DNA from: Erythrobacter sp.
Lineage (GTDB): Bacteria; Pseudomonadota; Alphaproteobacteria; Sphingomonadales; Sphingomonadaceae
Length of the DNA stretch: 7,030 nucleotides
Assembly: GCA_003483125.1 (NCBI GenBank)
Contig: DMWU01000155.1
Coordinates: 1-7,030 of the forward strand
Direction of reading: 5' to 3'
Within the stretch, counting starts at the first letter, position 1. Each line of letters opens with the position of its first letter. The position numbers were made by a program, and so were the translations under genes. The notes under the pieces were generated by a model, which had not been told where the DNA came from, searched no databases, and saw nothing but the letters and a program-made list of their open reading frames with translations. This document shows positions 1 through 5,570 of the stretch, piece by piece.

Positions 1-52
1 CCTGCGCATGCCGATACCAAAAACCGGTGCCTTACCGCTTGGCTACACCCCA
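1..52 (-). tRNA. tRNA-Gln (anticodon TTG), 3' part off the left edge
   Basis: Read on the minus strand from base 52, the sequence folds as the 5' two thirds of a tRNA. It has a 7-nt acceptor strand TGGGGTG, a D arm with 3-bp stem GCC/GGC around loop AAGCGGTAA, and an anticodon stem CCGGT/ATCGG (one G-U pair). The 7-nt loop TTTTGGT has anticodon TTG at bases 20-18. The variable loop CATGC and the first T-stem strand GCAGG reach the window edge. The TGGGGT acceptor, the D arm and the TTTTTGGTA anticodon region match bacterial tRNA-Gln as known from E. coli glnU/glnV. The T loop, the 3' acceptor strand and CCA lie outside the window, so acceptor pairing cannot be tested. Confidence 0.9.
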
Positions 53-83
53 GCATCGTCCGCCTGATGACGGCTCGCGCGCT

Positions 84-111
84 CCTATAACGCCTCTTCT
101 GGCAATGTGAA
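84..111 (-). promoter_or_regulatory. Possible promoter of the tRNA-Gln gene
   Basis: On the minus strand, TTCACA (bases 111-106) and TATAGG (bases 89-84) are separated by 16 bp and resemble a sigma-70 -35/-10 pair. The -10 is followed at once by a GC-rich stretch (AGCGCGCGAGC), the kind of discriminator typical of stable-RNA promoters. A start about 7 bases further would leave a 5' leader of roughly 25 nt before the tRNA. Both hexamers are only partial matches. If the promoter is not real, the tRNA could be read from the symporter transcript upstream. Confidence 0.3.
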
Positions 112-117
112 GGGGCT

Positions 118-1497
118 TCAGGTAATTGCTGCACGCCTGCTGGCAAGTTCCCGTTCAATCTTGGCTATCGTGCCGTGATCCAGCTTGTAAAACAGCATAG
201 CCAATCCTGCCGGGATGATAACTACGGCGGGCACAAGGGCAAAGGCGATATTTATCCCGGCCACCGCGGATTCCGACTGCTCGGCTCCTGCGGTGAAGCC
301 GCTCATTCCCAATAGGAATGCCGGCACTGCTCCGCCGACTGCAACACCCGTCTTGATGGCGAAAATCGAGGCAGAGATGACCAATGCGGTCATTTGCCGG
401 CCCGACTTCCATTCCAGATACTCGGCGATGTCGGTGAACATCGAATAGGCGAGAACCATCATGACCCCGAAGCCCAGCCCGACGAGTAACTGGGTGGCGG
501 TTTGGAGCCAAACCGAGTCGAGCGGCACGAGGTAGAATAGGAAGATTGAGCTGACCTTGATCGTTCCGGCAACGACCAGCAGGTGCGCCTTCTCAAATCG
601 TCGCTGCAAAAGGTTGCCGGAGACAACGCCGGTCACCTGGCCCACCGCCAATGCGGTGAAAAACAGGGCAACGCGATCAAAGAACAGGAATACGGGCGTT
701 CCGTCGTCCCCAACCACATATTTGAAAAAGAACAGGCCAGTTCCGGCCCGTGCGGCAATCGCAACTGGCACCAGCATCGCCGCTATAGCGACAGCGATCC
801 AGTCAGGGGTACGGATCAAGACCGCTAGATCACCCTTGATGTTTCCGTTCTCTTTAGCTGCGGGTACTCTTTCGGTAGTCGTGGCGAAGGTCCACCATAT
901 CGAAAACACGGCCACTCCAGCGATGCAGAACATGGTGACCATGATGCCATAGCTTTCATCGCCCTGGCTGATTTCCCGTACCATAGTAGTTCCGAGGGCT
1001 CCGACCGCAACGGTAGCTAAAGCCGAAAACACCATACGATAGGCGGCAACGCTGGTCCGCTCGCGTGCACTGGGCGAGATCGCGCCCAGCAAGCCTGAAT
1101 AGGGTACGAAGACCACGGTGAAGGCAATCATCGTGAGCGCGTAGGTGACATAGGCCCAGACCAGCAGGCCCGTCTTGCTCAGCTCAGGCGCTGCGAAGAT
1201 CAGCGCACCGGTTACTCCCAGCGGAACAGCTCCCCATAACAAATAGGGCCGGTATCTTCCCCAGCGCGTGCGCGTTCGATCCGAAACGATGCCCATTACC
1301 GGGTCAGTCACGGCATCCATCAGCTTAGTGAGGAACAGCATCAATCCGACAGCAGCAGGAGCCAGACCTGCCAGGTCGACGAAATAATAGAGAAGGAAAA
1401 AATTGAAAAAGTTGATGTAAAGCGCAGAGGCGAGATCACCTACGCCATAGCCAAACTTCTCCCGGAAGCGGACTTTTGCGCTCTGATCCACGGCCAA
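118..1497 (-). CDS. GPH-family (MelB-like) sugar:cation symporter, MFS fold
   Basis: The 459-residue, strongly hydrophobic protein has about 12 membrane segments, as expected for the glycoside-pentoside-hexuronide:cation symporters (usually about 450-500 residues). The signature region is at residues 58-87: DAVTDPVMG, then SDRTRTRWGRYRP. Asp61 and Asp65 fall where MelB has its cation-binding Asp55 and Asp59, so H+ or Na+ coupled sugar uptake across the inner membrane is likely. The substrate cannot be told. The C-terminal tail (residues 443-459) is a charged cytoplasmic helix, which is common in the family. The first codon is TTG at 1497-1495. A Shine-Dalgarno GGGGAG at 1509-1504 sits 6 nt before it, whereas an in-frame GTG at 1491-1489 would be 12 nt away, so TTG is preferred. 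The first in-frame ATG is far too deep to be the start. The gene lies 56 bp downstream of yghU on the same strand, suggesting one transcript. No glycosidase or sugar regulator is nearby to name the sugar. Confidence 0.9.
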   Translation of the reverse strand: MAVDQSAKVRFREKFGYGVGDLASALYINFFNFFLLYYFVDLAGLAPAAVGLMLFLTKLMDAVTDPVMGIVSDRTRTRWGRYRPYLLWGAVPLGVTGALIFAAPELSKTGLLVWAYVTYALTMIAFTVVFVPYSGLLGAISPSARERTSVAAYRMVFSALATVAVGALGTTMVREISQGDESYGIMVTMFCIAGVAVFSIWWTFATTTERVPAAKENGNIKGDLAVLIRTPDWIAVAIAAMLVPVAIAARAGTGLFFFKYVVGDDGTPVFLFFDRVALFFTALAVGQVTGVVSGNLLQRRFEKAHLLVVAGTIKVSSIFLFYLVPLDSVWLQTATQLLVGLGFGVMMVLAYSMFTDIAEYLEWKSGRQMTALVISASIFAIKTGVAVGGAVPAFLLGMSGFTAGAEQSESAVAGINIAFALVPAVVIIPAGLAMLFYKLDHGTIAKIERELASRRAAIT

Positions 1498-1503
1498 TTC
1501 GCT

Positions 1504-1509
1504 CTCCCC
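1504..1509 (-). promoter_or_regulatory. Shine-Dalgarno site fixing a TTG start
   Basis: GGGGAG on the minus strand stands 6 nt before TTG (1497-1495) and 12 nt before the next candidate GTG (1491-1489). The site is strong, so a weak non-ATG start codon is paired with a good ribosome binding site. Confidence 0.6.
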
Positions 1510-1536
1510 TAGCTAGCAATACCGCTCCGGCCGGGC

Positions 1537-1555
1537 AGGATTGCTATCCAATCCT
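1537..1555 (-). other. Small hairpin across the yghU stop codon
   Basis: AGGATTG (1537-1543) and CAATCCT (1549-1555) form a perfect 7-bp stem with a 5-nt loop and overlap the yghU stop codon (TAG, 1556-1554). No T run follows on the minus strand (the next bases are CTGCCCGGCCGG), so this is not a standard intrinsic terminator. It could stabilise the yghU mRNA end or reduce read-through into the symporter gene, or be chance: arms of this length are expected a few times in 7 kb. Confidence 0.3.
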
Positions 1556-2408
1556 AGATTGCCTTGCCTTCGAAATCCTTGGCTGAATGACGCTCGGGCA
1601 TTTGCTCGTCTTCCTCGCCCCAGACGCGATTGACCAACCGACCACGCCGCACGCCGGGGCGCTCCATGATTTCCTTCACCCAGCGATTGACTTGTTCATA
1701 TTCGTCGATCGAAAGGAAGGCCTTGGCATCGTTGTAGATGTGTCCGGTGGTGAAGGGGGCGAGCCACGGGAAATTGGCCATATCGGCGATTGTGTAATCA
1801 TCGCCGGCGAGGAAGCGCGATTCAGCCAGACGCTTGTCGGCAACGTCGAAGATCCGCTTTGTCTCCATCGCATAGCGATTAATCGCATATTCGAACTTTT
1901 CCGGCGCATAGGCGTAGAAATGGCCAAAGCCGCCGCCGATAAATGGACCGGTGCCGATCTGCCATGTAAGCCAGCTGAGTGTTTCCGCGCGAGCAGCAGG
2001 GTCTGTGGGCAGGAACTCCCCAAATTTCTCCGCCAGATGGATGAGGATCGCTCCCGATTCAAAGATACGAAACGGTCTGTCGCCGCTGCGATCAACTAGC
2101 GCAGGGATCTTTGAATTTGGATTTATCGCTACAAATCCGCTGGCGAACTGTTCGCCCGCACCGATATTCACCGTCCAGGCGTCATATTCGGCACCTGTGT
2201 GACCCAATTCGAGTAGCTCCTCGAACATGATCGTCACTTTCACGCCGTTAGGGGTAGCTAGTGAGTAAAGCTGGAAGGGGTGTTCGCCGACGGGCAGTTC
2301 CTTCTCTTCGCGCACACCCGCAGTTGGGCGGTTGATACCCGGCAAGCGTCCGCCATTTTCACTGTCATATTTCCAGACCTTGGGCGGGGTATAAGTGGCG
2401 TCGGCCAT
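1554..2408 (-). CDS. yghU: YghU-type (nu-class) glutathione S-transferase / disulfide reductase
   Basis: This 284-residue protein matches the E. coli YghU sequence I remember (288 residues) over nearly its full length. Shared blocks include LPVGEHPFQLYSL (38-50), TPNGVKVTIM (52-61), TGAEYDAW (71-78), NPNSKIPAL (96-104), FESGAIL (116-122), GGGFGHFY (158-165), EYAINR (173-178), YTIADM (205-210) and RPGVRRGRLVNR (250-261). The order is an N-terminal extension, a thioredoxin-fold GSH domain (about 46-130), then an all-helical domain (about 135-255). Thr52 and Asn54 in TPNG correspond to the residues that bind GSH thiols in YghU. The cis-proline IP (101-102) and Glu117-Ser118 for the GSH gamma-glutamyl end are also present. 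Known YghU enzymes bind two GSH per subunit, have low transferase activity and reduce disulfides. The protein is cytoplasmic with no signal peptide. The ATG start at 2408-2406 has AAGGA 7 nt upstream. The gene diverges from nadE and is followed by the symporter gene. Confidence 0.96.
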   Translation of the reverse strand: MADATYTPPKVWKYDSENGGRLPGINRPTAGVREEKELPVGEHPFQLYSLATPNGVKVTIMFEELLELGHTGAEYDAWTVNIGAGEQFASGFVAINPNSKIPALVDRSGDRPFRIFESGAILIHLAEKFGEFLPTDPAARAETLSWLTWQIGTGPFIGGGFGHFYAYAPEKFEYAINRYAMETKRIFDVADKRLAESRFLAGDDYTIADMANFPWLAPFTTGHIYNDAKAFLSIDEYEQVNRWVKEIMERPGVRRGRLVNRVWGEEDEQMPERHSAKDFEGKAI

Positions 2409-2569
2409 ATATTAATCCTTGGAGCAGAGGGGAAAGGTAGTCGTGTAAAGGAAACTGGGTTTTTAATGGGCACTTAGCAAGGGCTTCTTGTGCTAGGTTG
2501 CGTCATTTCTGTTTGCAGACACGAAACTAGATCTTGCGCTGCGTATCCTTTAAGGATACTCATGCTGGC
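2409..2569. promoter_or_regulatory. Divergent yghU / nadE intergenic region
   Basis: These 161 bp must hold the promoters of both divergent genes, plus the yghU Shine-Dalgarno (AAGGA on the minus strand, 2419-2415) and the nadE one (AAGGA, 2552-2556). I found no convincing -35/-10 pair for either gene. The only strong signal besides the ribosome sites is the 17-bp palindrome listed separately. No small ORF or RNA gene stands out. Confidence 0.5.
2543..2559. promoter_or_regulatory. Perfect 17-bp palindrome, candidate operator or SD-sequestering hairpin
   Basis: GTATCCTTTAAGGATAC has 8-bp arms that are exact inverted copies around one central T (2551). Allowing one mismatch it extends to 2541-2561, and 2540/2562 pair again. 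It ends 10 bp before the preferred nadE ATG (2570) and contains the only good Shine-Dalgarno (AAGGA, 2552-2556). As DNA it has the odd-length, base-centred symmetry of lambda-type operators, which fits the XRE-like domain of the adjacent protein. As RNA it can form a 7-bp stem with a TTA loop that would hide the Shine-Dalgarno. Either way it is placed to control nadE expression. Function is inferred, but the symmetry is directly visible. Confidence 0.55.
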
Positions 2570-4903
2570 ATGCATTTGGCAGGACTCAAGATTCGTCAAT
2601 GGCGTGAAAGCCGCAATCCGCCCCTTTCTGCAGAGGAGTTCGGGGAGAAATTTGGCGATCCATGGCCCAGCAGAACTATCTATGGATGGGAGGCCAAGGG
2701 AAAAATTGCGCGCGCGCCCGTGCAAACGAGGCTCGCCGAAATGGGTATCTGCACCTTGGAAGATTGGCTCGAACCTGCGCCCGAAAGCGGCGAGCTGGCA
2801 TCGGCTAAGGGCGCGCAGCCGCGCAGGCGTTCTACTTCGCATGGCAAGGGGCAGCATCCCTTTTATAATTTGAGAAACCATGGATTTGTGCGGGTCGCGA
2901 CCTGCACACCGAAGTCAAAGAGTGCCGATGTGGGTGCCAATAGTGCTGCGATCCTGGTTGAGGCCGAGCGTGCCCATCAGGCCGGTGCGGATGTAGCCAT
3001 CTTTCCCGAGCTTTGTATATCGTCATATGCAATAGACGACTTGCATATGCAGCATGCATTGCTCGATGCGGCAGAGGACGCCATAGGCGAAATCGTACAG
3101 GTAAGTTCAAGAATAGATCCCGTCTTGCTGGTCGGTGCGCCGCTGCGGTACAATGGCAGGATATATAACTGTGCCATTGCAATTGCACACGGGAGCTTGC
3201 TTGGTGTTATCCCGAAAAGCTACTTGCCCAATTATCGCGAATATTATGAGAAGCGCTGGTTTGCGCACGGCCGCAAGATCGTGGACAAGGAGATCTCGGT
3301 AGGTGGCGCGAAGGTCCCCTTTGGTCGTGACCTGATCTTTGCCGCGCAGAACCTTCCAGGCTTCAAGCTGTTCGTTGAGATTTGTGAGGATATCTGGTCG
3401 CCGGCTCCACCCTCGACCAAAGGCGCGCTCGCAGGCGCTACAGTGATTGCAAACCTCTCTGCATCCAACATAACCATCGGCAAATCTGACGAGCGGCATA
3501 TGCTTTGCCGTGCGCAATCGGCCAGTGCGGTTTGCGCCTATGCCTATTCGGCCAGCGGGCATGGCGAAAGCACTACCGATGTGGCCTGGGACGGGCAGAG
3601 CATGATTTACGAGCTTGGCGACCTCTTGGCAGACAGCGCGCGCTTTAGTCTCGATCCAGAAGTAACCATCGCAGATATCGATTGCGACCGTATCATCGCA
3701 GAGCGCATGAGGATGCAGACCTTCAATGACGCGGCAGAGGCAGAAGGAAGGTTGGAAGATAGCTACCGCGAAGTGACCTTCATGCTGCGCGAAGGGCATG
3801 AGGATCGAGGTCTGATTCGTCCGATCCGGCGCTTCCCTTTCGTCCCCAATCGCCAGCACAAGCTGGATGAGGATTGCTACGAAGCATTTAATATCCAGGT
3901 CGACGGATTGATGCGCCGCCTAGAGGCTACCAATGCGAAGAGTATGGTGATTGGCATATCGGGCGGACTCGATTCCACTCACGCGCTGATCGTGGCGGCC
4001 AAATGCTGCGATAGACTGGGCCTTCCGCGCAGTATCATCCGGGGATACACGATGCCCGGGTTTGCAACTTCGGAACATACAAAATCGAATGCCTGGAAGT
4101 TGATGAAGGCACTGCGCATTACTGCGGAAGAGATCGATATACCCCCTGCGGCGCAGCGAATGCTGGAGGATATGCGTCATCCCTTTGCCGAGGGAGAGCC
4201 AGTGCATGATGTTACCTTCGAGAATGTTCAGGCGGGGCTGCGCACTGACTACCTTTTCCGCCTGGCGGGTCACCATGCGGGCTTTGTGATCGGGACCGGT
4301 GATCTTTCCGAACTCGCGCTTGGCTGGTGCACCTATGGTGTGGGCGACCAGATGAGCCACTATGCGGTGAATGGCGGCGTACCCAAGACGCTGATCCAAT
4401 ATCTGATCCGCTGGTGCACCCGCACCGACCAGTTCGACGCGGCGACTGACGAAATACTTGAAGCGATCCTGGAGACTGAGATTTCGCCGGAACTGGTGCC
4501 GCCGGGCGAGGGTGGTGAGATCCAGAGCACAGAGAGCATTATCGGACCCTATGAGCTGAACGACTTCTTCCTCCATCATACGATCCGTTGGGGGCAGCGG
4601 CCCAGCAAGATCGCATTTATGGCCTGGCATGCCTGGCACGATTCTGCCCATGGCCTGTGGCCCGCGGAATTCCCTGATGCGAAGAAAAACGAATATGATC
4701 TCGCTACTATTGTGCGCTGGCAGGAGAATTTCATCCGGCGCTTCTTTGCATTCAGTCAATTCAAGCGCAGCGCGATTCCCAATGGTCCAAAGGTTAGCGC
4801 GGGTGGCGCGCTATCCCCGCGCGGTGACTGGCGCGCGCCGTCTGATGCGGTGGCAAATGTTTGGCTCGATGAATTGAAAAAGTCGCTTCCTGACAAGCCT
4901 TAG
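2570..4903 (+). CDS. nadE: Glutamine-dependent NAD+ synthetase with N-terminal XRE-like HTH domain
   Basis: The 777-residue protein makes NAD+ from deamido-NAD+, ATP and glutamine in the cytoplasm, the last step of NAD biosynthesis. From residue 96 on it aligns closely with the actinobacterial-type NadE I remember (M. tuberculosis, about 680 residues). The nitrilase-like glutaminase domain (about 97-400) has the triad Glu147 (FPEL), Lys216 (PKSYLP) and Cys272 (EICED), with the same spacing as the family. The synthetase domain (about 436-770) has the ATP P-loop SGGLDS (464-469), FENVQAGLRTDYLF (550-563) and GTGDLSELALGW (575-586). The C-terminal block FKRSAIPNGPKVS ends in SPRGDWRAPSD. Residues 1-95 are extra: helices at about 6-15, 20-29, 34-44 (YGWEAKG, like the XRE recognition helix end) and 48-59, then a basic, flexible linker (70-95). 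ATG 2570 is preferred over an upstream in-frame TTG at 2534, which lacks a ribosome site and would put the palindrome in the coding region. The AAGGA at 2552-2556 is 13 nt away, which is long. TAG ends the gene at 4903, 64 bp before the next gene. Confidence 0.95.
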   Translation: MHLAGLKIRQWRESRNPPLSAEEFGEKFGDPWPSRTIYGWEAKGKIARAPVQTRLAEMGICTLEDWLEPAPESGELASAKGAQPRRRSTSHGKGQHPFYNLRNHGFVRVATCTPKSKSADVGANSAAILVEAERAHQAGADVAIFPELCISSYAIDDLHMQHALLDAAEDAIGEIVQVSSRIDPVLLVGAPLRYNGRIYNCAIAIAHGSLLGVIPKSYLPNYREYYEKRWFAHGRKIVDKEISVGGAKVPFGRDLIFAAQNLPGFKLFVEICEDIWSPAPPSTKGALAGATVIANLSASNITIGKSDERHMLCRAQSASAVCAYAYSASGHGESTTDVAWDGQSMIYELGDLLADSARFSLDPEVTIADIDCDRIIAERMRMQTFNDAAEAEGRLEDSYREVTFMLREGHEDRGLIRPIRRFPFVPNRQHKLDEDCYEAFNIQVDGLMRRLEATNAKSMVIGISGGLDSTHALIVAAKCCDRLGLPRSIIRGYTMPGFATSEHTKSNAWKLMKALRITAEEIDIPPAAQRMLEDMRHPFAEGEPVHDVTFENVQAGLRTDYLFRLAGHHAGFVIGTGDLSELALGWCTYGVGDQMSHYAVNGGVPKTLIQYLIRWCTRTDQFDAATDEILEAILETEISPELVPPGEGGEIQSTESIIGPYELNDFFLHHTIRWGQRPSKIAFMAWHAWHDSAHGLWPAEFPDAKKNEYDLATIVRWQENFIRRFFAFSQFKRSAIPNGPKVSAGGALSPRGDWRAPSDAVANVWLDELKKSLPDKP

Positions 4904-4923
4904 CCGTCCTGGTTTGGCAGTTT

Positions 4924-4962
4924 CCTCCCATTGGCGTTACAAAGGGCGCACTTGTGGGGAGG
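4924..4962 (+). promoter_or_regulatory. Ribosome binding site of the secreted-protein gene with upstream complementary block
   Basis: GGGAGG (4957-4962) lies 5 nt before ATG 4968 and selects that start over an in-frame TTG at 4914. CCTCCC at 4924-4929, in the same short leader, is its exact complement with a 27-nt loop between. Pairing could hide the ribosome site. A 6-bp stem over a long loop is weak evidence, so only the ribosome site itself is reasonably sure. No intrinsic terminator is seen after nadE in this 64-bp gap. Confidence 0.4.
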
Positions 4963-4967
4963 GCACA

Positions 4968-5570
4968 ATGCAACGATGGCGCAATTGGATTGGTGCTTTA
5001 GGCGCAGCCGGCATCTTGCTGACAGCGGTGTTTGGTACTGCTGCGCAGGCGCAGTTCGGGCGGATCGTTCCCCGCGATGTCCAAAATGTGATGAACGACG
5101 CGCAAGGCAGCGACGAAGGGTGCGGTGAGGGAGAGAAAAAGACCGCCGGAGGCCGGGTGTTGGGCGGCATATTCGGGCGCAGCGCGCGTCGCGCCGCCAA
5201 CCAGAGCGGAGTGAGCCGGTGGGTGCCCGTCTCAACCTATTCCGACCAGATCAGCGAAAGCATCGCATGCCAATTGGACCCTGAAGAGCAGGCCCAGGCG
5301 GCCGATGCAACATTGCGCGCAACTCGCAGCGATCAATATGCAGGCGAGGGCGAAGAAGGCATGCCGCAGGTGGGCTCGACCGCGTCGTGGCAATCCGAAA
5401 CACGCGACGATGTTTCGGGCACATCCACTGTGACGGCTCGCGAAGAGACCGAAGGCGAACTGGATTGCATCACAGTGACTGATGTTATCATCGTGCGCGG
5501 CGAGGAAACCAAGGCCGACAAGCGAATGTGTCGCCCGCCAGGCTCACGCCGATATTCTATCGTCGCATGA
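4968..5570 (+). CDS. Secreted protein with 17-kDa surface-antigen-like C-terminal domain
   Basis: This 200-residue protein begins with a clear signal peptide: a basic n-region (Arg3, Arg5), a hydrophobic core (8-23) and a likely cut after Ala28 (AQA then QF). There is no lipobox Cys, so it should be released to the periplasm or surface. The middle (about 45-80) is charged and Gly/Arg rich. The C-terminal half (about 88-198) resembles the small domain of RT0821/Lpp0805-type and 17-kDa surface antigens (Pfam 17kDa_Anti_2). It shows a helical segment with LDPEEQAQAADATLRA (103-118), then ASW (139-141), SGTSTVT (150-156), a strand with Cys167, and RMCRPPG (187-192) near the end. That assignment is by pattern only. 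Four Cys (52, 101, 167, 188) could form disulfides. Function is unknown. The start at ATG 4968 follows GGGAGG. Its stop overlaps the next gene's ATG (ATGA, 5567-5570), so the two are probably one operon, possibly with nadE upstream. Confidence 0.8.
   Translation: MQRWRNWIGALGAAGILLTAVFGTAAQAQFGRIVPRDVQNVMNDAQGSDEGCGEGEKKTAGGRVLGGIFGRSARRAANQSGVSRWVPVSTYSDQISESIACQLDPEEQAQAADATLRATRSDQYAGEGEEGMPQVGSTASWQSETRDDVSGTSTVTAREETEGELDCITVTDVIIVRGEETKADKRMCRPPGSRRYSIVA

Noticed and set aside
1..117. tRNA-Gln as an integration site for a mobile element in this window
   Set aside because: Elements usually join at the tRNA 3' end, which lies off the left edge; the sequence on this side is the 5' end followed by a normal gene, with no integrase.
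1509..1534. Short palindromes CTAGCTAG (1509-1516) and CCGGCCGG (1527-1534)
   Set aside because: Eight-base palindromes are expected by chance in a few kb; neither has a T run or paired partner.
1587..2099. 170-codon plus-strand frame inside yghU
   Set aside because: It lies wholly within a gene with near full-length similarity to YghU on the other strand and has no recognisable features.
2534..2569. Upstream in-frame TTG at 2534 as the nadE start, adding 12 residues
   Set aside because: There is no ribosome site before it, the added residues are encoded by the palindrome, and the ATG at 2570 gives a natural N-terminus just before the first HTH helix.
2864..2869. Exact TATAAT in the linker between the HTH and NadE domains, as an internal promoter for HTH-less NadE
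   Set aside because: No credible -35 at 16-18 bp, and no in-frame start with a ribosome site follows before the nitrilase domain begins.
3107..3859. Long antisense open frames inside nadE (also 3920-4759)
   Set aside because: They mirror the codon structure of a certain gene on the other strand and their translations resemble no protein family.
5528..5566. GTG 5528 as start of the ClpP-like gene
   Set aside because: It would place 13 extra residues before a well-formed signal peptide, and the ATG at 5567 gives the common ATGA coupling arrangement.
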